From contig ML677343.1 of assembly GCA_007922305.1 (NCBI GenBank), positions 28,835,915 through 28,899,914 on the forward strand: DNA of 64,000 nucleotides. Reading direction: 5' to 3'. Under the pieces are notes generated by a model. The model saw only the letters and a list, made by a program, of their open reading frames with translations. It searched no databases and was not told the origin of the DNA. The position numbers and the translations under genes are program-made. Below are positions 12,501-24,500 of this stretch, piece after piece; position 1 is the first letter of the stretch, and each line of letters starts with the position of its first letter. The stretch is from Dermatemys mawii (Eukaryota; Chordata; Testudines; Dermatemydidae).

Positions 12501-15500
12501 CTGTGTTGATTGCATGCACATATGAGATGAATTCAGTGGTGGCTTAGTTGTGTATAACCAACTCAGTTCATATAATATTAGTCAAATTGTGCCATGGTTG
12601 TATACACGAGCTGCCTGGTGTCTTGTCCATCATGCAATAGTGAATAATTGGCTATTAAGCCATTTTGTATCAGTTAGAACTAGGGCTGTCGATCATTCGC
12701 AGTTAATTTATGTGATTAACTCAAAAAATTTAATCGTGATTAATTGCAGTTTTAATTGCAGTTAAACACTAGCATACCAATTGAAATTTATTAAATATTT
12801 TGGATATTATTCTACATTTTCATATATAGTATATGTAGTCTGTTTGTAATTGAAATCAAAGTGTATAATATTTTTGATTGTAAATATTTGCACTGTAAAA
12901 GTGATAAAAGAAATAGTATTTTTCAGTTCACCTGATAGAAACAATCTCTGTCATGAAAGTGCAATTTACAAATGTAGATTATTTATTTATTTATTTACAT
13001 AACTGCTATGCAAATACCTGTTCTCACTTTCTGGTGATACCGTAAATAAGAACAGGTCAGCATTATCTCCTGTAAATATAAACAAACTTGTTTGTCTTAG
13101 TGATTAGCTGAGCAAGAAGTAGGACAAAGAGGACTTGCTGGCTCTAAAATTTTACATTGTTTTATTTTTGAAAGCAGTTTTTTGTACCTAATTCTACATT
13201 TGTAAATTCAACTTTCATGATAAAGAGATTGTACTACAGTACTTGTATTAGATGAATTGAAAAATACTATTACTTTTTTTTTTTAGAGTGCAAATACTTG
13301 CAATCAGAATAAATATAAAATGAGCACTGTACTCTTCGTATTCCGTGTTGTAATATAAATCAATATATTGGAAAATGTAGAAAGCATTCAAAAATATTTA
13401 AATAAATGGTATTCTAATCGTGATTGATTTTTTTCAATTGTTTGGCAGTCCTAGTTAGAACCAGGTACCTGAGATAAAAGGCCTTACCAGTTGTTGCCTT
13501 ACCAGTCACCTTAACTTCCAGCACCTCTGTTGCTTACATCAACAAAATATGTTGGTCTGAAGCTGGTAACGGTCTCAATGAATATGTAATAAGTATGGTT
13601 ATGGTGCTTTTTGGAGATGAGTTCTTCCACAGACACCTTTATCTTCTGACTGTCCTCTTACCACCTTTCCTTATACCAGAAGAAATGAAGGAACATAGAC
13701 TTGTATGTTAATTTTCCAACCAACTTTCATTCAGTTAATTTTTGCCAGATTTATTTTCTTTACCAAAACAGCTAAGTCAGATAAATAACATTGCTGTATC
13801 ATAAGTGAACTTGCATTAAAATCTAGCTTAAGATGTACTGAATATTCAAATACTGTTATAATACTTTATGTATAGGCATTTCGAGACTGGGAATTTTAGT
13901 CTTAAATTATCTTTTGCCATTTCATTTTTGTTTCAAAATTACTGCAATAAGTTTTAAATCTCTACTACTATTCTTCCACTAGGTGGGAGCAGACACACAT
14001 TTCATAATTGGATGTGTTTGTAATATAACAAAATAACAATATGATTATATTCTGTTTTCTTTAGCAGCTTGAATTTTAATAACTGTTTTTCAAAGGGAAG
14101 AGTTCACAGTAGAAATCATTCTCTGGTCAAAAGGAGACTGCCTTTAGAAACAGCTGGCTTAATTGTAATAAATTGTTTCATGTAATATAGAGAGCTTCTG
14201 TGTGCATACTGGGCATTCAACTGAGAATTTAAATACCCCATTAAAACTTGTAATCACTGTGGTTTTCTGACCTTACGGGAAAAGATAATTACTAATATTG
14301 ATTATTAGCTGTAAGTGCCAGAAAACATTTTAAAACTTTGGATGTGAAATAACATTAAGGTGCTTTGTAGGGCGCATGTGTATAAGTACATGCAAATGTG
14401 TGTAAAATATTAAAAGAATTTCATTTTATTGTTTTGAATTCAGCCCCTTTGCCTAGCTCTCCTGTGCTCCATTTCTCTTCTCCCTAGGTGGACCATAACT
14501 ATGTATACTCATTCTGTCAAACTTTTATTTCTATCTTGTCATCCGAGTTTCCGAGGAAGCTCTGAGAACATCCTCCTCCTATCATCTTGTGGTTCAAACA
14601 TAGGACTAGGAATCAGGAAATGTGGGTTCTGTTTCTGACATTATCCTAGATACGTGTGTGACCTTGGTCAGGTCACTTTTTTGTGCCTCAGTTTCACTAA
14701 CTGTTAAATGGGGACTTAGACCTCACAGAAAACTTGAGGTTAACTTAAAGTTTGTAAAGTATTTTTACCTCAGATAGAAGATGCTGTAAGTAGTGCCAAA
14801 GAATCATTACATAATCTTTTAGGGGTTTTGTGATTTTAGCTGAGGCTCTTAATGTTTGCCTGTCCACCTCAATAGTATTTTCCACTGAAACTTTCAGTGT
14901 TCTTCAACTCAGGCTTATAGTTAATCATAAGGAGATGTAGTAAAATCAATATTTAGAACGTTTTTTAAATTAAAAAATGGAATGTTAACTCTACTAGGTA
15001 GTGTCTAGGATATCCCCTGTGTTGTAAAATGTCTCTTCTCTTTTACTAGTATGTTAAGCTTTGAGCTTGACCTCTTATTTAAAGGATGGTATTGATTAGA
15101 GAGAATTGGAAATAGACACATGTTAATACTTGATAAATTTTCTAGCAATTTTGAAATCATAACAAGTTCCTCAAAACAACATGCTTTTAAAACATAAATT
15201 ACATTTATGTTTGAGAGTATTTGTCTAGATCAGTGGATCTCAGTTTTTTTAATGACATGACCCTATGTTGGAACACAAAAATTGTCACTAATCTCCCACC
15301 TATTTGGTCATAAAGAAAGGGGAAGAGCTTGTTTGTAAACCCACTTCTCTATTGCCCCACCTTCCTCAGGTTAAAGCAGAATGTTTGTTTTTTTTATTGT
15401 TTGTATATGCCTATCTTTTCGTCTGACTAATTGAAATAGCTTTTAAGTGAATCTGTATAACTGCAGAAGACAAGTTATGACAATGTGAGGTCAAATTAAA

Positions 15501-18500
15501 CAAAATGCTTTTTTAAGTTTTTCTGGAGATGTTTTAGATTTAAACCTTGTTTCCAAAACCAACCTTGTGGCCACAAGAGGATGCTAAAGATCTTAGCGTT
15601 ACTGGTTGTTTCTTCAGTTTACATCTGACTGTAAGAAAAACAAACAAAAATTAAGTTTTAATTTATGTTTAAAGAAGATAATAGTGAGGAATGAACTAAA
15701 CATTTTTCACAAATTCCAAACTTAATATTGATTTTTATTGGACTGGAATGTTCTATGACAGAGTCTTAGTTTAGCTTTTATAAAAACTGAAAGTGTTTAG
15801 AAAATATCAGGAAGTATTTTTTCTAATTTATTACTTTGAAACTTTTGGTGTTTTAATCTGTTGTAGAAGAGAGGTGATATATTATCAGAACAGTAATTTC
15901 TTTTTAAGCATGGAAAGGTACTTTTTGAAGTGCAAATGTGGTTTTGCAAGAGAGAAAATTAAGAGGGACTTGTACCAACAATTTCAAGGTACAACTTAAG
16001 AAGCTTTAGGGGGCAGGTATTGTGTTTAGCAAATAGGTTAAATATTGAATTTAAGTTTAGTAGCTATATGTTTTTGAAAGTTTAAACATTTATAAATCAT
16101 GCAGCATCAAAGTGTGATATATTTATACTTCCCTTTATTCCCAATAAAAGATTTTATATATGATAGTGTCTAAACTTTAAAAGCTAAAATCTTTCCTTCT
16201 AAACAATTATGTACATTTTTAGGGACCTTTCTGTTTCCTGATGCCTCTTATGATAATTGTTAATTGGGTGGTTGAAAGATTTAACTGTTTTTGGTAGTTT
16301 CCAGTATGTTTTATTAAGATATGAACTAACTTGGTTTTGAAAGTACTAAATTAAAATAGCAAAGAATACTATTATCAGAGAGGCACTGGATTTGCAATAA
16401 AAGGACCTGGATTTTATTTGTGGTTCTGCCACTTACCTGTTGTGTGATTTTGGGCAAGTCACTTCACTTCTTTGTGCTTTCATTTCTCCTCCCACCTTTT
16501 GTTGCTCTCGTCTGTTTAGATATGCCTGCTATGAACGTTAGGTCTGATCTACATTAAAACATTAGTCGACTCAGCTATGTCACTCAGGGATGTGAAAAAT
16601 CCACAATCCATATCAACGTATTTGTTCCTGTTGTAGGTTGATGGGAAAATTAATCCATTGACCTAGCTATGCTTGTGGAGGTAGATCACCTATGGGAACA
16701 GGAGAACCCCTCCCATCGGCATAGGTAGCATCCGCTCTGAACTTCTACAGTGGCAGAGCTGCAGTATTTCAAATGTAAACAACCAGTCAATCTCTTGTTG
16801 TGTTTATACAGAGCCTAGCACAGTATGACCCCAATCTCATTAGGAACCAGATGCTACTGTAATAAAAATAGTAATAATAATTCACTCTTGTTATAAAGAA
16901 TCAGAGGAGTAGCCTGGTTAGTATGGAATTGCAGAAGTGACAGAGTCCTATGGCACCTTAAAGACTAACTAAAGTATTAGAGCATAAGCTTTCGTGGGCT
17001 AATACCCACTTTGTTGGATGCATGCATTCTTGTTATAAAGGTAAACTATTTGCTTAAGCTCCACATTTCATCTCTTTTGTAAATGTGTTGTGGAGTGCTG
17101 TGCAGATTCTAAACATCTCATCAGATTTTGAAAGAGCCCTACATGTAATGGTTCCTATGTAGGTTCTGAAATAAATGGCTATATTTACAAAAGTGCTCAT
17201 GCCCTGTTTTTCTCACTGTCACAAATCGGATCACCTAATTTTGAAGCCTAAATGGGAGCTGAGCAGTTTTGGAAAGGTGGCCCTAATGATGGAAAGTGAG
17301 CAGTTTTGAAGATCTTGGCTTCATTTTTAAAACTGGGGACAAGACATACAGATGGGTATTTATGTAAATCAATGTGTTGTGCTTCCTTTGCTCCAAAACT
17401 GCCAATAACTAACATACATTACATTAACATCAGTCAGTGCTGGTGCACAAAGATACAATTTTGTACAAAATTTTGGATACAAAATTGTGTAAGTTGAAAC
17501 TTCTAAACCAAAACAGCTGTCAATTTCAGTTCCATTCAGACCAAGAGAGAAGTTTGCTAAACATTCAGAAAAATTGGTTGCAAGGGATTACAACTAACAG
17601 AGATTTATATTTTTTAAAAAAAGCCTGTGCACACCAAAGTCTTGTCATAATTTTATAAGATCGCAGGAGTAGGAAAATTGTTAAAGATTTGATATTAACC
17701 CTCACCTAAACTGGAGATAATCTTTCACTGAAAAGGATATATCTGCTATTATACTGATATTATATGATATTATATGCTGAGGAGTTCAGGCAAGTCACAT
17801 CTTATATGCATTTAACATGTGCGATTTCAGCTTTACACAGTCGGCAAAAAACGAGAAAAATAACAATTTAAAAACTGTTTCTTTAGAGCGGGCGATTGCG
17901 CCCGCCATTAAACTCAATGAGTTTTGACTCTGCGCAGTTTTTGCTTTACATGCTGACTGCGGAACATAACCCTGTATAAGATGCGACTCGCTGATACTGC
18001 AGTCCACATCTTGAGGCTGGATGTGAGCGCACTCTTCAATTAATATCACTTTCTGAATGAATCAGAAGTCATCAACCTAAGGGATTAGGGGGGTTGTGAA
18101 CCTGCTCTGGAATTTGGGCTAAGTGGATGGAGGGCTTTTTATTGATTGGTGTTCATGTGAGGGAAGGCAGAGGCAAAAATAATAATAATAAAAAAAAAGG
18201 CAAGAAAACCAAGCAGTAGCTGGTGAGCTCAGTGTGATTCTTGAAAAACCTTGAGAGTGCGCTTTGGGTCTGTTGGCTAAAGAGGATTGGAGCTGTAAGC
18301 TAAGAAACTGCTTCTTTTGTTCTTGATTCACTCTGCATTCAGAGAAGCAGGACATGTACATTACTTGCAAACAAACAAGATTGCATCTGAGAAAATACCA
18401 AAGTCCATCAATTTCTACATCCACCTGGACATCCATAGGGTTCTAAACTTTGACTGGCTGTGCTGGTCAAAAGGGGCAACAGTAGTTTAAATTTAGCCAA

Positions 18501-21500
18501 AAACAGGCTTTGAGGCAGAAAAATGTTTTGTTAAGAATTTAGAAGGGTGATTTGCATTGTATAGCTGAATTAACTTGGTGCTTGCTAGTTACTTTGTACA
18601 TTTCTTTGATGCTAAACTTACTATTTTTAATTCTACAGAATTACTGGAGAATGTAAAATTAATACATAAACCAGTATCTTTGCAACCACGAGGGCTGATC
18701 AATAAAGGAAACTGGTGCTATATCAACGCTGTATCCTTACCTTGGGGAAATGAAATCTAATTTAAATTCATTTAATTTGTATAGTATGATAATTGCCATT
18801 TTTATCTAGAATACACAATAGACCTGCAGCATTAGACTGACAGTGGTTCTAATGAGCTGCATTAACTGTCTGAATTACCAGTATTGCATACAATTAAAAA
18901 ATATTTGTAGTAATTTTTCTGCTATTACTATTGTATGTTTCAAAATTCCTTACAGTTGTATATGAGAGGAAATAGTGGGTTCTTCTTTGGGGAGTGTCCC
19001 TGTGAGTGCTCCACTGCAGGTGTTGGTGCATCACCGTGCCTTTGATTGGAGAATTTCAGCAGCAGTGCTCATCTGGGTTGCACATGCACTCTCCCCGTCT
19101 TGTGCTCCTATCGGTGCCAATCTAATACCACGAGACCCGACCCCCCTCAATTCTTTCTCAACCATCCTTGGCCTGAGTCAGAGCTCCCAGCAGTGTTAAG
19201 ACTGATAGCTGTGCTGATAATTTAGAATAGTTTAGAGTAGCCTTTAGTACTGGTGTTCTCAAAATGGGGGTCAAGACCCCTCAGGGGGCCATGAGGTTAT
19301 TACATGGGGGGTCGCAAGCTGTCAGCCTCCACCCCAAGCCCTGTTTTGCCTCCAGCATTTATAATGGTGTTAAACATATGAAAAGTGTTTTTAATTTATG
19401 AGGGGGGGTTGCATTCAGTGCCTTACTCTGTGAAAGGGGTCACCAGTACAGAAGTTTGAGAACCAGTGCTTTAGTTTACCCTAGTTAGGTTTACTTATCC
19501 CTTTTGCCCCATTTATATTCTTTTCCCCGTTTATCTACTTCACCTTTGGCCCCTCCATTCTCTAGTGCAGAAGTAGATACTGAAGAGGAGGGTGTCTTCT
19601 CATCTCAGCACCCCTCTCCCATTCAATCTAGTGCAGTTCTGGGTCCCCTGTACAGTCTTAGAATCCCTCACAGGGCTGGCTCTCAAGTATGGCCCCCCAT
19701 TGATGCCACTGCTTATGCCATTCCCCACTCAGTGACATGCAGGTGACAGTACCCCAGATTCCCAAGTCCATACAAGAAGAGGTCTCCCCACCAATGTCAG
19801 TTGCTGCACTTTCAGAGCCTACTGAGAAGAGCGTTGAACAGGAGAAAGCCCGGGAACAGGATACATGTCCAACATCTAACATCTTTCTTGTCCCCAGATG
19901 AGACCATAATGCCACTGCCACCTCCATTTGTGGACAATTTAAATACTTTCAAGAATTCTTTAAAAGAATCACTGATACAAATGATGGGGCATTCTCCATA
20001 TATCCTCCTCATCTAAAATTGTGTTTCCCATAAATGACACATTCATGGAGCCAGCCAAAAACATATGGTAAATCCTGGCTATGATACTCCTCACTTGCAA
20101 GTCACCAGATCAGAAGTACTACATTCCCATACGGGACTAGACTTCTTGTTTTCTCACCCCATACCAAGTTCAGTAGTGGTTGATGCTATCAACCAGTGAG
20201 ACAGACAACAATAACCCAAATTCACTTCATACGATAAAGAGTGGAAATGTTTGGTTCTTTTTGGCTGGAGGGCCTATTCATACGCCAGTCATCAGTTCTG
20301 GATTGCCAGTTATGCTTCCTTAATGGCAAAATATAGCCACAGAAATTATTCCAAACTTGCTGAATTTATTTACATCACAGTGGAGAACAAGAAAGACTAA
20401 TTTAAGTCTATAATTTCAGAGAGCCAACTCCTTTCCAGAACCCAGTTTAGATGCAGCAATACAGCTGTGTGTTCCACAGCCTGGGCTGGCTAAGAACTGT
20501 CTACATACCACACAGACACAGTCTAAACAGATGCGTCATAATATCATTCACAGTTAGACTCGCTACACTGGGGAACGCAACCCAATAATGTGTGTGTGGA
20601 AGTTTTTTTTCACCCAGACTCCACCTTACAACCAACATCTCCTTGATAGGTTGGGTGGCTTGCCTATAACATCATACAGTTCAGGACAGGTGGCTTCCTG
20701 CAGAGTCACTGTTACACATAAATCTCCTGGAACTGCTAGCACTTCACAATTCGTACTTGCATATTCTGCCATTGATCAGGAACGAGACTATGTGGTTAAT
20801 GATGGACAATATTGTCTGCATATTTTATATAAACCGGCAAGGAAGGGCAGGGTCACACTATGCACCGAAGCCATGGAATTGGTGTATCTGGCACAATGTC
20901 AGCATCTCAGCCTCGTACCTCCCAAAATGTCAAAATACCAAAGCGGATACGTTGAGCAGGGAATTCTCCCAGGGCCACGAGTGGGAACTAAACAATACAG
21001 CCTTACAGAGCACACTCAGACACTGGAGTCACCCATCCATAGACCTCTTTGTGATCTCCCAGAATGCCAGGAATTCTGCTCAAGATCAGGGTGGGGCCTG
21101 TTGAGTGGTGCTTTTCTCAGATAGGACGCATTTCTGCTGGCCCCTTGCTATTGAGGATAATACACAAAATAAGAGTTGACAAGGCTGAAGTCATCTTGAT
21201 AGCCTCCACGTGGCCCAGACAAACCTGGTACTTGTACCTGTTGAGGATAATGGTATGTGCATCATGCACTCTTCCACTCTTGCTGAATCTTCTCTCACAG
21301 AATGCCGGAGAGGTCTACCACCCAAACCTGGAGAGACTTTTTCTAAGAGCGTGGCTCCTACATAGTTCCAGCACGACGAACGAACCTGCTTGGAAAGACA
21401 TATTGGTAAACAGTAGGAGAACAGCCACACAAAATACTTACCAGCATAAATGAAAGAGATTTGCCATCTGGTGCCAAAACAAACAAGTCTGACCTGTTAC

Positions 21501-24500
21501 ATCACTTTACTATGGATTTTAGAAAACATGCCAGAATTAAAAACTTCGACTTCTGCTCTTAGATCATTTAGAGTACACCTCCCCGCTATTACAGCTTTTC
21601 ACCACAAGGTAGACAGAGTGTCAATATTTGCCCATCCTATCACCAAACGATTTCTTAGAGGCATTTGAAACGTCTACCCTGAAATATGAGTATCTATCCT
21701 ACCTTGGGTCTTGAACTTAGTATTATGTTGCTTTATCAGAACCCCATTTGAACTGTTAGCAACATGTTCTCTAACGCATCTGTCGATGAAGTTGCATTCT
21801 TATTCACTATTATGTCTACCAACGAGTGAGAGAGTTAGGAGCCCTCGTGGCACACCCATCTAATGCTATCTTCTTTAAAGACAAGGTCTCTCTAAGACCA
21901 CCCAAAATTTCTACCTAAAGTGCCTTCCTCTTTCCTCCTGACCGAATCAATCCATCTTCCTTCATTCTTCCCCAAACCTCACAAGAGCAAACAGGACTTA
22001 GTATTATACACTCTGAGTATCACACATGCCTTAGCATTCCACCATAATGTGATTAAGCAAAATTAATTTTTTTAATCGCTTGACAGCCCTAGTTAAAATA
22101 TGTGACCAGAATAAAACTATATCATGCTATATTTTAGATTTATTTTCAAGTGACACTTGCGAATTGAAAGCAGGAACATTATCTTTTAATAAGATGAGGA
22201 AAATACTTTCATTAATTTAATTGTGATTATTGTGTTGGTCCTTTGTATACACACACAGGATTTTTCTTCTTCCGTGCAAAGTTTGTCATTGGTATTTAAT
22301 GTATATCTAGACTGTATTTTCTGAATAGCTCCTTAATATAATGGACAGACACTGCAGGCTTTGGTTGCTTGCCCTCCGATGTATCACCTAATGAAGTCAA
22401 TTCCAGTGTATTCAAAATCACAGCGGCCATGCACCTCAACACCAATGATAGACAGTTTGTAAGTAATTTGTTGGAAAATCTTAGTATTTAATGTCACAGT
22501 TTTAAGCTGCTGAACGCCAGAGGTCTAACAAATCGGTGTCGTATTGCAGTTGATGAAAATTGATATACAATTAATTTCAGTAGGCTACAGGTTTCGGTTT
22601 GTTTAATGACTCTTTGCTTTTGTAGTCAGCTTCTGCTTTTAATTGTGGTAGACAGTGAAGGGAGGAGAATATTTCTTGAATCTTTGTTCAGGAATATTAC
22701 TTTAGATATATCAAAGTGTAGTGAATCTGCAACAGTTAATTGTAATAAAGCTCCAAGACCTAAGTTAGCCATTTTTACCTTAGCAGACTACCAGTGACCA
22801 TGTTAATTTTCACATATTTGAACCTAATATTACTCACTTTATTATAGAATGTTCTTAGATTGATTTTGGCCTGCCAGGGCCTGCTTTGATCTAATACTTT
22901 GACTGATTTAAATAGAAATCTATCCTGTATAGATCAATAATACTTAGTTAACATGGCGATGATGCCCAGTTGTTATTTCCTTTCTATTTCAGTGTTCGTC
23001 TAATGAACGAGTTTACTAATATGCCAGTACCTCCTAAAGCAAAACAAGGTGAGTGCGGAAAAAGAGTCTTCAAAATAGATTGCTAAACATCAAATCATAT
23101 AAACTTTTTGAGGGCAGGACCTTCTCCTTATTGTGTGTTTTGGGTAGTGCCTGATATAGTGGAATTGGAGTTCATAAGCACTACTGCAGTATACTTCATT
23201 TTCCAAATATGACTTGTGCCATACTTGAAATTGGGCCATTTCATACATAAGGAAGGAAAAAGCATTTTTCTATATAATTAAGCTGCCTTATGAGTTTCAT
23301 TTTATCTCAAACTAATCCATTGTATGATGCATTTACAAAAACCTGTAGTTTTACCTGAGGAATTTATGTGCATTTGTTATACTATTCTGAGTTACATAAT
23401 TAATGGTAGTGTTTCATACTACAAAGAAACACCATGGAAACAAGTCATTAGTTCCAATGATTTCCAAACAGGTGATATATTTCTTTGGTTTGTCTTTTAG
23501 TTTTTGCCTCAGTGAAACAAATCTATCTATCTTATGTGATTAATTTTTGGGGTCATTTTAACTACACATGGTAATCTGTCAGCATAGTTTCTGAGGCCAG
23601 ATGTTTTCATTAGGTTGAACATTCAACATCAATAACTTTTTATGAGTTTTTCCCAACCCCACAATTTGACCACCTAGTCTTGACCTGCCCCATCGCCAGT
23701 AGTCCCTGTTGAACAGGTTCTGGACTGGGCAAGGTCTCTGTGCAGCCAACCAGTATCCCTGGGGCCTTTGTGACAGCCTTTTGTGCAGCAGCGGTGTAAC
23801 ACAGATGAGGCACACTGTCGATGAATGCTTGCTGACTAGATTCAGTGATGACCTAGAAGAACTGCCTCACACCAGTAAAGATGCCATCGCTTGACTACGC
23901 AACTATCCACATGCTATATAAATAAATGGGTTTTTCCCTAGCTGATAGATAATGTAATAAGTGACCCATTAGTAATAGGAACATAAACCAAGATACTTAA
24001 GAATAGTTTTCCTCTGAACACAGAGTACACACGGGAAAAAAGACCAAATTTCAGAATTGTAAATTTGTTCATTTTTTTTCATATGTTCTGGTCATTTCCA
24101 TTTGTTAAAGTGTCAGAGACTAACATCTTTTTAAAATACTGACTTAGTGTTACTTTTTCTGGACCATCTACTGATTCAAATAGACATGATTCTTGAGGAA
24201 AGTTGCAGAAGAAAAGGCCATATCATAGAGAGTCTAATCTTGATTTAAGAGACTCTTAGTTGGTCAAAAACTATTTAAAAATCAATTCTGGATTCCAAAA
24301 GCCACTTAAGATCTGTGAAGTCTGTGCACAGGTATAAAACAGAAAAAAGATGGGTGTGGTTCAGTTCTTAACACTGCTAGATAAAATGCCCTAACTGGAT
24401 GAAATAGTGAGAGATTGCAGGTGATACTTTGTTAATGCTGACAGTAGCTAATACAATGCTATACTAAAACATGTCTGTTTTAAAAAATAAATACCGCACA

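Larger units (their letters stand above)
8452..18638 (+). other. USP10 intron, 10.2 kb
   Basis: This long intron precedes the catalytic-Cys exon. It holds two copies of one hAT family (8987-9730 and 12681-13453), a MIR (14591-14820), and a second MIR interrupted by a short inverted-repeat element (16372-16880). It also holds a SINE-like insertion (16899-17027) and a CpG-rich inverted-repeat element (about 17780-18000). Outside these, at roughly 9730-12680, 13460-14590 and 15430-16370, it is AT-rich DNA with no recognisable gene or RNA. Confidence 0.75.
18731..22348 (+). other. USP10 intron containing a DIRS-like element
   Basis: A 3.6-kb intron. About 18979-22020 is taken up by a decayed DIRS-type retroelement with a nested hAT element. 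A 43-bp hAT end fragment lies at 22049-22091. The remainder is AT-rich and shows nothing recognisable. Confidence 0.75.

Noticed and set aside
15571..15593. CTCF-like GGCCACAAGAGGATGC
   Set aside because: Several key G positions are missing. Chance similarity is likely.
20588..21453. Overlapping frames of 115-178 codons as a host gene
   Set aside because: The recognisable peptides ([25 protein letters not shown]) are DIRS-type retroelement sequence and switch frame repeatedly, so they are transposon remnants.
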